A DNA stretch of 61,933 bases from Streptomyces sp. JHA26 (GCF_002005565.1 NZ_BDJC01000044.1:1-61933), one strand, 5' to 3'. Counted from the first letter of the stretch, positions 17,400 to 25,755 are shown. Made by a program: numbers and translations. Notes: a model not told the origin generated them from the sequence alone.

Positions 17400-17532
17400 G
17401 GGGACTCACTGTTCACGCCGGAGGCGTGGTAAGTCCGGCATCCTCGGGCGACATACCATTAATCACCCGTTTCGGGGAGGGCCGGGATGTTCCGGAACCG
17501 ATGGTTCGTCCTAGGGGGATACGGTCACCGGC

Positions 17533-18900
17533 ATGTCTGCCGACACCGTTCCCGTCGCCGAATGGAGCCCCCTCACCGGCTGGGGCCGCACCGCGCCCAC
17601 CGCGGCCCGGCTGGTCCGTCCGCGGACGTACGAGGAGGCCGCGGCGGCGGTCCGGGAGTGCGGGGCGCGCGGCGGCATCCCGCGGGGCCTGGGCCGGGCG
17701 TACGGCGACGCGGCGCAGAACGCGGGCGGCGCGGTGCTCGACATGACGGGCCTGGACCGGATCCACGCCGTCGACGTCGACGGCGGCACCGTGCTGTGCG
17801 ACGCGGGCGTCTCCCTGCACCGGCTGATGGAGGTCCTGCTGCCGCTCGGCTGGTTCGTGCCGGTGACGCCCGGCACCCGTTACGTGACGGTCGGCGGGGC
17901 GATCGGCGCCGACATCCACGGCAAGAACCACCACGTGTCCGGGTCCTTCGCCCGGCACGTGCTGTCCCTGGAGCTGCTCACCGCCGACGGCCGGGTCCGC
18001 ACGGTGGGGCAGGGCACGCCGCTGTTCGACGCCACCGCCGGCGGCATGGGCCTGACCGGGGTGATCCTCACCGCGACCGTGCGGCTCCAGCCGGTCGAGA
18101 CCGCGCTGATGTCGGTCGACACCGAGCGCGCCGCCGACCTCGACGACCTCATGGCCCGCCTGACGGCCACCGACCACCGCTACCGCTACTCGGTCGCCTG
18201 GATCGACCTGCTGGCGCGCGGCGGGGCGACCGGCCGCGCGGTCCTGACCCGCGGCGACCACGCCCCGCTGGACGCGCTGCCGGCCCGCGCCCGGCGCGAG
18301 CCGCTGGCCTTCCGCACCCCGCGCCTGCCGGCGGCCCCCGCCTTCCTGCCGGAGGGACTGCTCAGCCGGACGAGCGTGGGCCTGTTCAACGCGTTCTGGT
18401 ACCGCAGGGCCCCCCGTGCGCGCCGCGGGCAGCTCCAGCGGATCTCCACGTTCTTCCACCCGCTGGACGGGGTGCCCCACTGGAACCGGATCTACGGCCG
18501 CGGCGGCTTCGTGCAGTACCAGTTCGTCGTCGGTCACGGCCGGGAGGAGACCCTGCACCGGATCGTGCGGCGCATCTCCGCGCACCGCTGCCCGTCCTTC
18601 CTGGCCGTCCTCAAGCGCTTCGGCGAGGCCGACCCGGGCTGGCTGTCGTTCCCGGTGCCCGGCTGGACCCTCGCGCTGGACGTCCCGGCCGGGCTGCCGG
18701 GGCTCGGCGCCTTCCTCGACGAGCTCGACGAGGAGGTCGCCGCGGCCGGCGGCCGGGTCTACCTCGCCAAGGACTCCCGGCTGCGGCCCGACCTGCTCGC
18801 CGCGATGTACCCGCGCCTGGACGACTTCCGCGCGCTGCGCGCGGAGCTGGACCCGCGCGGGGTGTTCACGTCCGACCTGTCCCGGCGCCTCGCCCTGTGA
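17533..18900 (+). CDS. dprE1: Decaprenylphosphoryl-beta-D-ribose 2-epimerase flavoprotein subunit (DprE1-like)
   Basis: A 455-residue FAD-dependent oxidase. The FAD-binding half has RGLGRAYGDAAQNAGG near residue 52 and VTPGTRYVTVGGAIGADIHGK near residue 115. The substrate half ends with VYLAKDSRLRPD and FTSDLSRRLAL, closely like the mycobacterial enzyme. In family terms it oxidises the ribose C2 hydroxyl of decaprenyl-phosphoryl ribose to a keto intermediate, which DprE2 reduces. The residue matching benzothiazinone-target Cys387 of M. tuberculosis is alanine here (Ala381, in GWTLALD). AGGGGGA lies upstream of the ATG. Confidence 0.9.
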   Translation: MSADTVPVAEWSPLTGWGRTAPTAARLVRPRTYEEAAAAVRECGARGGIPRGLGRAYGDAAQNAGGAVLDMTGLDRIHAVDVDGGTVLCDAGVSLHRLMEVLLPLGWFVPVTPGTRYVTVGGAIGADIHGKNHHVSGSFARHVLSLELLTADGRVRTVGQGTPLFDATAGGMGLTGVILTATVRLQPVETALMSVDTERAADLDDLMARLTATDHRYRYSVAWIDLLARGGATGRAVLTRGDHAPLDALPARARREPLAFRTPRLPAAPAFLPEGLLSRTSVGLFNAFWYRRAPRARRGQLQRISTFFHPLDGVPHWNRIYGRGGFVQYQFVVGHGREETLHRIVRRISAHRCPSFLAVLKRFGEADPGWLSFPVPGWTLALDVPAGLPGLGAFLDELDEEVAAAGGRVYLAKDSRLRPDLLAAMYPRLDDFRALRAELDPRGVFTSDLSRRLAL

Positions 18901-18917
18901 CCCTTCCTGGAGCTGTC

Positions 18918-19673
18918 GTGAAGGACGCCTTCGGCCTCCCCCAGTCCCTTCTCGTCCTCGGCGGTACGTCCGAGATCGCGCTGGCCACCGCGCGCCGGCT
19001 GATCGCCCGCCGCACCCGCACCGTGTGGCTGGCCGGCCGGCCCTCCCCCGCGCTGGACGCGGCGGCCGGGCGGCTGCGGGAGCTCGGCGCCGAGGTGCGC
19101 ACCGTCGCCTTCGACGCGCTGGCCCCCGAGTCCCACGAGGAGGCGCTGGGCAAGGTGTTCGCCGAGGGCGACATCGACCTGGTGCTGCTCGCGTTCGGCG
19201 TCCTCGGCGACCAGGCGCACGACGAGCGCGAGCCGCTGAACGCCGTGCGGGTCGCGCAGACCAACTACACCGGCGCGGTCTCGGCCGGTCTGGTGAGCGC
19301 CCGCGCGCTGCAGGCGCAGGGGCACGGCTCGCTGGTGGTGCTGTCGTCGGTGGCCGGGGAGCGGGCCCGCCGGGCCAACTTCATCTACGGTTCCAGCAAG
19401 GCCGGCCTGGACGTCTTCGCGCAGGGCCTCGGCGACGCGCTGCACGGCACGGGCGTGCACGTCATGGTCGTACGCCCCGGGTTCGTGCGGTCGCGGATGA
19501 CCGCCGGGAGGGAGGAGGCGCCGTTCGCGACGACGCCCGAGGCGGTCGCGTCGGCCATCGAGCTGGGGTTGCGGCGCCGCTCGGAGACGGTGTGGGTGCC
19601 GGGTGCGCTGCGGGTGGTGATGTCGGCGCTGCGGCACCTGCCGCGGCCGCTGTTCCGGCGGCTGCCGGTGTAG
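18918..19673 (+). CDS. dprE2: Decaprenylphosphoryl-2-keto-beta-D-erythro-pentose reductase (DprE2-like)
   Basis: A 251-residue short-chain dehydrogenase. The NAD(P) site is VLGGTSEIALATARRL near residue 12. The catalytic Ser lies in VVLSSVAGERARRANF, followed by the Tyr/Lys pair in IYGSSKAGLDVF. The overall sequence, including VKDAFGLPQSLLVLGG at the start and HLPRPLFRRLPV at the end, closely follows mycobacterial DprE2. The GTG is preceded by CTGGAG and lies 17 bases after the dprE1 stop. It completes the ribose-to-arabinose epimerisation on the lipid carrier. Confidence 0.9.
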   Translation: MKDAFGLPQSLLVLGGTSEIALATARRLIARRTRTVWLAGRPSPALDAAAGRLRELGAEVRTVAFDALAPESHEEALGKVFAEGDIDLVLLAFGVLGDQAHDEREPLNAVRVAQTNYTGAVSAGLVSARALQAQGHGSLVVLSSVAGERARRANFIYGSSKAGLDVFAQGLGDALHGTGVHVMVVRPGFVRSRMTAGREEAPFATTPEAVASAIELGLRRRSETVWVPGALRVVMSALRHLPRPLFRRLPV

Positions 19674-19677
19674 GGGT

Positions 19678-19856
19678 CTAGGGCCTGGTGCGAAAGTGGC
19701 CTCGTCGCCCGAAGGGCGGCCGCGCGGCGTCCGGTGCGTGCTCTCGGCGTGCCGCCCGGAAGCCCTCGTACTGGGCGTACCCGGGCTTCCGGGCGGTGCG
19801 GCGAGAGTGCGTGCCGGGCGTCGCGCGGCAGAGGCCACTTTCGCAACAGGTCCTAG
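19678..19856. repeat. 179-bp imperfect palindrome between convergent genes
   Basis: The outer 26 bases (19678-19703) are complementary to 19831-19856 at 24 positions. A second long pairing joins about 19718-19764 with about 19782-19828, and the loop is near 19765-19781. A small extra hairpin (GCCC-GAAG-GGGC-like) sits on the left arm. The whole element folds into one long stem. The right end contains the stop codon of the 2'-5' RNA ligase gene. From memory, similar GC-rich elements recur between Streptomyces genes; it may act as a bidirectional terminator or be a non-autonomous mobile repeat. Confidence 0.8.
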
Positions 19857-20431
19857 CGGGTCGGCAGGGAGCCGGTCTCCACGCGGCCGGCCTGCGGGGG
19901 GACGACCGCGCTGCCGAAGGGGAACTCGCGCAGCTTGCGCCACACCCCGTCGGGGCCCTGCTCGTAGAGCGCGAAGCCGGTGCACGGCCACTGGGCCTCG
20001 TAGTCGGCCAGCTCCTCGTAGGCGCGGTCCATCGCGGCCTCGTCGATGCCGTGCGCGACGGTGACGTGCGGGTGGTACGGGAACGGCAGTTCGCGCGGGA
20101 GCGGCCCGGAGGAGTCGCGGATCCGCTTCTGGAGCCAGGAGCAGGCCGCGGCGCCCTCGACGACCTGGACGTAGACCACGGGCGACAGCGGGCGGAAGGT
20201 CCCGGTGCCGGACAGCCGCATCGGGAAGGGCCGGCCGCGGGCCGCCACCTCCGCCAGGTGCGACTCGACGGCGGGCAGCGCCGCGCCGTCGATCTCGGTC
20301 GGCGGCAGCAGGGTGACGTGCGTGGGGATGCCGTGTGCCGCGGCGTCGCCGAAGCCCGCGCGCAGCTGCTGAAGCCGGCTGCCGTGAGGCTCCGGGACCG
20401 CGATCGACACGCCGATCGTTACGGTCCCCAC
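19853..20431 (-). CDS. 2'-5' RNA ligase family (2H phosphoesterase) protein
   Basis: A 192-residue two-histidine phosphoesterase. The two HxT motifs are THVTLLPPTE (about residue 36) and HPHVTVAHGI (about residue 122), spaced as the family requires. Members hydrolyse 2',3'-cyclic phosphodiesters or ligate RNA ends; the in vivo substrate is unknown. The GTG at 20431 has AGGGAG upstream. Its stop codon lies inside the long palindrome, so the last residues (GSLPTR) are partly repeat-encoded. It may be co-transcribed with trpS. Confidence 0.87.
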   Translation of the reverse strand: MGTVTIGVSIAVPEPHGSRLQQLRAGFGDAAAHGIPTHVTLLPPTEIDGAALPAVESHLAEVAARGRPFPMRLSGTGTFRPLSPVVYVQVVEGAAACSWLQKRIRDSSGPLPRELPFPYHPHVTVAHGIDEAAMDRAYEELADYEAQWPCTGFALYEQGPDGVWRKLREFPFGSAVVPPQAGRVETGSLPTR

Positions 20432-20481
20432 GTCGTCTCCCTGTCGTTCTGTCGGTGCCGCCCGCCCACCGGCGCGCGGCG

Positions 20482-20501
20482 GTGGCCGCCGATGCGGCCA
20501 C
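20482..20501 (-). terminator. Hairpin downstream of trpS
   Basis: A perfect 8-base stem (GTGGCCGC and GCGGCCAC) with a 4-base loop lies 104 bases past the trpS stop, before the RNA ligase start. There is no U-tract. It may terminate or attenuate read-through from trpS. Confidence 0.4.
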
Positions 20502-20604
20502 CCGGATATCGACTGTACGGCCACGACCGCGCCCCGGGCAGGCGCAACCGGAGTGATGTGCAGCGCTACGGTGGCGTACCGGGCGCTCGGGGTCCTGCCG
20601 CCGG

Positions 20605-21627
20605 TCAGTGCTTGGCGGGCAGGAAGCCCATGCCGTCGTAGGCCCGGGAGAGGGTCTCCGCGGCGACGGAACGGGCCTTCTCGGCACCCTTGGCCAGCAC
20701 CGCGTCGAGGGTCTCCGGGTCGTCCAGGTACTGCTGGGTGCGCTCCCGGAAGGGCGACACGAACTCGACCATGATCTCGGCGAGGTCCGTCTTCAGCGCG
20801 CCGTAGCCCTTGCCCTCGTACTGCTGCTCCAACTCGGGGATCGACGTGCCGGTGAGCGTGGAGTGGATCGTCAGCAGGTTGCTGACGCCGGGCTTGTGCT
20901 CGCGGTCGAAGCGGATCACCGTGTCGGTGTCGGTGACCGCGCTCTTGACCTTCTTCGCGGTGACCTTGGGCTCGTCGAGCAGGTTGATCAGGCCCTTCGG
21001 GGTGGCCGCCGACTTGCTCATCTTGGCGGTCGGGTCCTGAAGGTCGTAGATCTTCGCCGTCTCCTTGAGGATGTACGCGCTCGGCACGGTGAAGGTGTCG
21101 CCGTAGGTCTGGTTGAACCGGTCGGCGAGGTCGCGGGTCAGCTCCAGGTGCTGGCGCTGGTCCTCGCCGACGGGGACCTGGTCGGCCTGGTAGAGCAGGA
21201 TGTCGGCGACCATCAGCATCGGGTACGTGAACAGGCCGACGGTGGTGCGGTCGCTGCCCTGCTTGGCGGACTTGTCCTTGAACTGGGTCATCCGGGAGGC
21301 CTCGCCGAAGCCGGTGATGCAGTTCATCAGCCAGCCGAGCTGGGCGTGCTCGGGCACGTGGCTCTGCACGAACAACGTGCAGCGCTCCGGGTCGAGACCG
21401 GCCGCGAGGAGCTGGGCGGCGGCGACGCGGGTGTTCTCCCGGAGCACCTTCGGGTCCTGCGGGACCGTGATCGCGTGCAGGTCGACGACCATGTAGAACG
21501 CGTCGTGGGTGTTCTGCATGTCGACCCACTGACGGACGGCACCGAGGTAGTTGCCGAGGTGGAACGAGCCGGAGGTCGGCTGGATACCGGAGAGCACGCG
21601 GGGACGGTCATTCACCATGCCAGCCAT
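20605..21627 (-). CDS. trpS: Tryptophanyl-tRNA synthetase
   Basis: A 340-residue class I aminoacyl-tRNA synthetase that charges tRNA-Trp. The HIGH-type motif is SGSFHLGNYLGA near residue 20. The KMSKS motif is intact in PTAKMSKSAATP near residue 205. Other family blocks are LGWLMNCITGFGEASRMTQFKDK and PVGEDQRQHLELTRDLA. The start could be the ATG at 21627 or at 21618. Streptomyces often have a second, indolmycin-resistant TrpRS elsewhere. The position here fits the constitutive one (TrpRS2 in S. coelicolor), though resistance cannot be read directly. Confidence 0.95.
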   Translation of the reverse strand: MAGMVNDRPRVLSGIQPTSGSFHLGNYLGAVRQWVDMQNTHDAFYMVVDLHAITVPQDPKVLRENTRVAAAQLLAAGLDPERCTLFVQSHVPEHAQLGWLMNCITGFGEASRMTQFKDKSAKQGSDRTTVGLFTYPMLMVADILLYQADQVPVGEDQRQHLELTRDLADRFNQTYGDTFTVPSAYILKETAKIYDLQDPTAKMSKSAATPKGLINLLDEPKVTAKKVKSAVTDTDTVIRFDREHKPGVSNLLTIHSTLTGTSIPELEQQYEGKGYGALKTDLAEIMVEFVSPFRERTQQYLDDPETLDAVLAKGAEKARSVAAETLSRAYDGMGFLPAKH

Positions 21628-21746
21628 TCTCTCAGGCCGGGGCGGGCGGTCGGGCACTGGTCCGGTACGGAGGTGTTCCCGGCCGTCCGCTGTGATGTAA
21701 CAAGGACGGTGGTGCAACGAGGGAGGACGGGGCGGGAGGGGGCGTC

Positions 21747-22406
21747 ATGCGACGGCTGGCGTGTGCGGTGGCCGCGGCGGCGGCGGTGCTGCTCGGGGGC
21801 GGGCCGGGGGCCGCTGCGGCGGAGGGCGCGCCGCTCGACCAGCCCGACGTGGCGGTGGTCGTGTGGTCCGGCACCGGGCGTACCGCGTCCTGGCACGCCG
21901 GGGAGCCCGACTTCGACCGGCTGCGGGACCTGCTGGAGCAGGATCACCCGGACACGGAGCGGGTCCCCGGGTCCTGGACGGCGGGCGGTGCGCCCCCCGT
22001 GCGGCTCACCGTCCTGTGGGGGATGACGGGGGTGGGTGGCTGGCCGCAGACGCGGCGGGCGCCCGGCGGTGACGTGGCGATGCTGCGCCAGGACCAGTTG
22101 CTGGTGGCCGAGGACGGCACTCCGTGGGTGCGTACGGATCCCGCGCCGGACGTCGCGGACGACGACATCCGCTGGCGCCGGGCCCCGCGGCGGGTGTACG
22201 ACCGGCTGGCCGCCGAGGGATTCCTCGGCGAGGAACCCGCCGACGCCGGTGACGGCGGTGGCGGCGGACCGTGGGGCGGGGTGCGGTGGGGCGCCGCGGG
22301 GCTCGCGGCGGGGGTCGCCGCGACCCTGTTGGTACGCCGCGCGGCGGCCCGGCACGGTGCCGGACCGCCGCGCGGCGAGCCGCGTCAGGAGCTGATCGAC
22401 CTCTGA
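21747..22406 (+). CDS. Secreted, membrane-anchored protein of unknown function
   Basis: A 219-residue protein with a clear signal peptide (MRRLACAVAAAAAVLLGG, cleavage near AAAAEG). The extracellular domain of about 130 residues is rich in Asp, Trp and Pro (VVVWSGTGRTASWHAGEPDFD). A Gly-rich linker leads to a C-terminal helix (WGAAGLAAGVAATLLV) and a basic tail. I recognise no family. GGGAGGGGG just upstream supports the ATG. It is convergent with glyA, 14 bases apart, with no terminator between. Confidence 0.75.
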   Translation: MRRLACAVAAAAAVLLGGGPGAAAAEGAPLDQPDVAVVVWSGTGRTASWHAGEPDFDRLRDLLEQDHPDTERVPGSWTAGGAPPVRLTVLWGMTGVGGWPQTRRAPGGDVAMLRQDQLLVAEDGTPWVRTDPAPDVADDDIRWRRAPRRVYDRLAAEGFLGEEPADAGDGGGGGPWGGVRWGAAGLAAGVAATLLVRRAAARHGAGPPRGEPRQELIDL

Positions 22407-22420
22407 ACGCCGCCGGCCGC

Positions 22421-23866
22421 TCAGCCCAGGTCGATCTCCGGGTACAGCGGGAAGCCGGCGACCAGGTCCGTCGCGCGGCGGGAGATCTCGTCGGCGATCT
22501 TCCCGTCCAGGACGTGGGACGCCTTGGAGGGGGCGCCCGACTTGGTGGTGCCGGGCTCGGCGGCCGTCAGGACGCGGTCGATGAGGCCCGCGACCTCGTC
22601 CATCTCGGCGGTGCCGAGGCCCCGCGTGGTCAGCGCCGGGGTGCCGACGCGGATGCCGGAGGTGTACCAGGCGCCGTTCGGGTCGGCCGGGATCGCGTTG
22701 CGGTTGGTGACGATGCCGGAGTCCAGCAGGGCCTGCTCGGCCTGGCGGCCGGTGAGGCCGTAGGAGGAGGCCACGTCGATCAGGTTCAGGTGGTTGTCCG
22801 TGCCGCCCGTCACCAGGGTGGCGCCGCGGCGCATCAGGCCCTCGGCGAGGGCGCGGGAGTTGTCGACGATCCGCTGGGCGTAGTCCTGGAAGGACGGCTG
22901 CCGCGCCTCCGCCAGGGCGACCGCCTTCGCCGCCATGACGTGCGGGAGCGGGCCGCCGAGGACCATCGGGCAGCCGCGGTCGACCTGGTCCTTGAGGGAG
23001 TCGTCGCACAGCACCATGCCGCCGCGCGGGCCGCGCAGCGACTTGTGGGTCGTCGTGGTGACGATCTGGGCGTGCGGGACCGGGTCGAAGTCGCCGGTGA
23101 GGACCTTGCCCGCGACGAGGCCCGCGAAGTGCGCCATGTCGACCATGAGGGTCGCGCCGACCTCGTCGGCGATCTCGCGCATGATCCGGAAGTTCACCAG
23201 GCGCGGGTACGCGGAGTAGCCGGCGACGAGGATCAGCGGCTTGAACGCGCGGGCCTGGGCGCGCAGGGCCTCGTAGTCGATCAGGCCGGTCGCGGGGTCG
23301 GTGCCGTAGGAGCGCTGGTCGAACATCTTGCCGCTGATGTTCGGGCGGAAGCCGTGGGTGAGGTGGCCGCCCGCGTCGAGGGACATGCCGAGCATGCGCT
23401 GGTTGCCGAAGGCCTGGCGCAGCTCGGCCCAGTCGGCCTCGGAGAGGTCGTTGATCTGGCGGGCGCCGGTCTTCTCCAGGAAGGGCACCTCGACGCGGTC
23501 GGCGAGGACGGCCCAGAAGGCGACCAGGTTGGCGTCGATGCCGGAGTGCGGCTGGACGTAGGCGTGGCGGGCGCCGAACAGTTCGCGGGCGTGCTCGGCG
23601 GCGAGGGACTCGACGGTGTCGACGTTGCGGCAGCCGGCGTAGAAGCGGCGGCCGACGGTGCCCTCGGCGTACTTGTCGCTGAACCAGTTGCCCATGGTCA
23701 GCAGGGTGGCCGGGGAGGCGTAGTTCTCGGAGGCGATCAGCTTGAGCATCTCGCGCTGGTCGGCGACCTCCTGGCCGATGGCGTCGGCGACGCGGGGCTC
23801 GACCGTCCGGATGACGTCGAGGGCGGCGCGGTAGGCGATGGACTCGGGGGTCGGGTCTGCGGACAC
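22421..23866 (-). CDS. glyA: Serine hydroxymethyltransferase
   Basis: A 481-residue PLP enzyme that converts serine and tetrahydrofolate to glycine and 5,10-methylene-tetrahydrofolate. The PLP lysine is Lys275 in TTTTHKSLRGPRGG. Other typical blocks are LIASENYASPATL, DKYAEGTVGRRFYAG and VDMAHFAGLVAGK. It is longer than the usual 420 residues, as in many actinobacterial GlyA2-type enzymes, with insertions around residues 130-150. The transcript leader carries a ZTP riboswitch, which couples expression to the folate/purine state. Confidence 0.95.
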   Translation of the reverse strand: MSADPTPESIAYRAALDVIRTVEPRVADAIGQEVADQREMLKLIASENYASPATLLTMGNWFSDKYAEGTVGRRFYAGCRNVDTVESLAAEHARELFGARHAYVQPHSGIDANLVAFWAVLADRVEVPFLEKTGARQINDLSEADWAELRQAFGNQRMLGMSLDAGGHLTHGFRPNISGKMFDQRSYGTDPATGLIDYEALRAQARAFKPLILVAGYSAYPRLVNFRIMREIADEVGATLMVDMAHFAGLVAGKVLTGDFDPVPHAQIVTTTTHKSLRGPRGGMVLCDDSLKDQVDRGCPMVLGGPLPHVMAAKAVALAEARQPSFQDYAQRIVDNSRALAEGLMRRGATLVTGGTDNHLNLIDVASSYGLTGRQAEQALLDSGIVTNRNAIPADPNGAWYTSGIRVGTPALTTRGLGTAEMDEVAGLIDRVLTAAEPGTTKSGAPSKASHVLDGKIADEISRRATDLVAGFPLYPEIDLG

Positions 23867-23903
23867 GAGGGGGCCTCCGGACGTGGGAATCAGCGTTCAG
23901 GTC

Positions 23904-23981
23904 GGCCCAGGCGCTCGGCACTCGTTCTTCTCGGGCCGCTCCCTGATGGTTGGACCCATCCCAGCGCGCCAGTCACGGCCC
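23904..23981 (-). ncRNA. ZTP riboswitch (pfl motif) in the glyA leader
   Basis: Read on the minus strand, the leader contains the pfl consensus. CGTGACTGGCG is followed by a GATGG/CCATC stem (23956-23960 with 23945-23949), then CAGGGAGCG and the downstream GCGCCTGGGC. The P1 stem GGGCCG (23976-23981) pairs with CGGCCC (23933-23938). GGCGC and GCGCC can form the pseudoknot. ZTP riboswitches turn on one-carbon genes such as glyA when the purine intermediate ZMP/ZTP accumulates. The element ends about 37 bases before the glyA start. Confidence 0.88.
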
Positions 23982-24136
23982 ACGGTCAGGGTACCGGGTG
24001 TGGTGTGGCGGTGCCTTCGGTGTCCGGGATGCGGGAGCGTGCGCGGGGTCGTCGGTCGTCGCGGGGTGCGGGTGCGTCGTGGCCGGTCGCGAGCGGTTCT
24101 CCCCACGCCCCTGACGGGCGGCCCCCGCGGGGCCGG

Positions 24137-25321
24137 TCACAGGATCACGTGGGGCAGGAAGCGGGCGTACTCGTCCGTCACCAGGCCCGACGACTCCCTG
24201 ATGCCCAGGCCCGCCGACTCGTTCTCCACCACCCAGGCGCCCAGGACGACGTGGTTGCCGTCGAAGTCGGGCAGGGGGGCGAGCTCCTGGTAGCAGCAGG
24301 GTTCGTCCCGGGGTGCCGGGTCGGTGCCGGGGGCGTGGACCGTGACGCCGGCGCCCTCGCGGCCCAGGAGGGGCTTGGCGACCCAGCCCGTGGTGCCGGC
24401 CAGCTCGCGCGGGCCGTCCAGGTGGGCCGGGAGGAGGTTGGGGTGGCCGGGGTGGAGCTCCCACAGGATCGCCAGCAGGGCCTTGTTGCTGAGCAGCATC
24501 TTCCAGGCGGGTTCGATCCACAGGGTGGTGCCGGTGCCGCCGCCGTTGTCGAGGGTGTCCAGGACGTGGCCGGCGAAGCGGTCGGTGGTGAGCCACTCCC
24601 AGGGGTAGAGCTTGAAGATGCTGCGGATGAAGCGGAGCTTGTTGTCGACGAAGCGGCCGGAGAGGCGGTCCCAGCCGATCTCCTCCATGGAGATCCAGTC
24701 GGTGGCCAGGCCGGCCTGCTCGGCGGTCTCCTTGAGGTAGGCGACCGTCATCAGGTCCTCGCCGAGTTCGTCGTCCGAGGAGTGGGCGAAGTACAGCGGG
24801 TTGCCGGGCGGCAGGAGCGCGGCCTGCTTCCTCCAGGCGTCGACGAGGCGTTCGTGGAGGCTGTTCCACTGGTCGGCGCCGGGGAAGCGGTCCTCCATCC
24901 AGAACCACTGCGGGGACGCGGCCTCGACGAGGGAGGTCGGGGTGTCCGCGTTGTACTCCAGGAGCTTGGCCGGGCCCGTGCCGTCGTAGCGCAGGTCGAA
25001 GCGGGCGTAGACGGAGGGGAGTTCGGCGCGGCGGTGCCAGGCCTCGGTGACCGCGTGGACGACGCGCGGGTCGGTGATGCCGAGGTCGGCGAAGCGGCCG
25101 GCGGTGACGATGTGCTCGGCCGCCGCCAGGCACATGCGGTGCAGTTCCTCGACGACCTCCTCCAGCGCCTCGACCTCGGGCAGGGAGAAGACGTAGTAGG
25201 CGCTCTCGTCCCAGTAGGGGCGCAGGGAGTCGTCGGGGTAGCGGGTGAGGGGGTAGATGAGGCCCTGTTCCTCGACGGTCTGCTGCCAGCCGGGGCGGGG
25301 GGCGATGGTGCGGCGTTCCAC
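24137..25321 (-). CDS. Glutathionylspermidine synthase-family (YgiC-like) ATP-grasp protein
   Basis: A 394-residue protein of the glutathionylspermidine synthase C-terminal family. Family blocks include YWDESAYYVFSLPEVEALE, YARFDLRYDGTGPAKLLEYNADTPTSLVEAA, and GWVAKPLLGREGAGV, the ATP-grasp substrate and nucleotide region. Actinobacteria do not make glutathione, so the true substrate must differ. E. coli YgiC is a similar ligase-like protein without an established product. The GTG at 25321 lies 5 bases after the stop of the lipoprotein gene, so the two form an operon. Confidence 0.85.
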   Translation of the reverse strand: MERRTIAPRPGWQQTVEEQGLIYPLTRYPDDSLRPYWDESAYYVFSLPEVEALEEVVEELHRMCLAAAEHIVTAGRFADLGITDPRVVHAVTEAWHRRAELPSVYARFDLRYDGTGPAKLLEYNADTPTSLVEAASPQWFWMEDRFPGADQWNSLHERLVDAWRKQAALLPPGNPLYFAHSSDDELGEDLMTVAYLKETAEQAGLATDWISMEEIGWDRLSGRFVDNKLRFIRSIFKLYPWEWLTTDRFAGHVLDTLDNGGGTGTTLWIEPAWKMLLSNKALLAILWELHPGHPNLLPAHLDGPRELAGTTGWVAKPLLGREGAGVTVHAPGTDPAPRDEPCCYQELAPLPDFDGNHVVLGAWVVENESAGLGIRESSGLVTDEYARFLPHVIL

Positions 25322-25326
25322 GGGGC

Positions 25327-25677
25327 TCAGCCGCCGCCGCTGCCGGAGCCCGAGCAGCCGAAGCCGCCGCGGTCGACGGCCTCGGACCGGCTGAAGGTGC
25401 CGTCGTCGGCCCAGCCGTCGCTGACGTCGGCGTCGTAGTACCAGTCGGCGTCCGTGGCGCTCGCGGTCTTGCGGCCCTTGTGGGAGGAGCTGCCCGACGA
25501 AACCGACGTGCAGTTCTTGTCGGCGACGACCTTGTAGCCGAGGAAGTAGTCGTAGCTGTCGCGGTCCACGCAGCGGCGGTCGGGGTCCGAGCCGCACGCG
25601 CTGAGGGCCGCCGCGAGCACTCCCATGCCGCCGAGCACCACCGTGCTCGACCGCAGTCGTCGCCGGGTCTCCGCCAT
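25327..25677 (-). CDS. YgiB-like small lipoprotein
   Basis: A 116-residue lipoprotein with a basic N-terminus, a hydrophobic stretch and the lipobox LSAC, giving Cys28 as the modified residue. The mature part has several cysteines and ends in DRGGFGCSGSGSGGG. A near-terminal RGGFG motif is, as I recall, also found in E. coli YgiB (DUF1190). The gene precedes a YgiC-like ATP-grasp gene, as ygiB precedes ygiC in enterobacteria. It is probably exported to the outer face of the membrane. Function unknown. Confidence 0.75.
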   Translation of the reverse strand: MAETRRRLRSSTVVLGGMGVLAAALSACGSDPDRRCVDRDSYDYFLGYKVVADKNCTSVSSGSSSHKGRKTASATDADWYYDADVSDGWADDGTFSRSEAVDRGGFGCSGSGSGGG

Positions 25678-25755
25678 GTCCTTGTCTCCCCGTTGTTCGT
25701 TCGGGTGTACGACACTTGGGCCGTTCGAGTGTACGGACCGCGCCGCCGGTGGACT

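Noticed and set aside
22271..25438. A 1055-codon plus-strand open frame
   Set aside because: It runs antisense to glyA and the glutathionylspermidine-synthase-like gene and has the Val/Gly/Asp-rich composition produced by GC-biased third positions. No ribosome site or family match.
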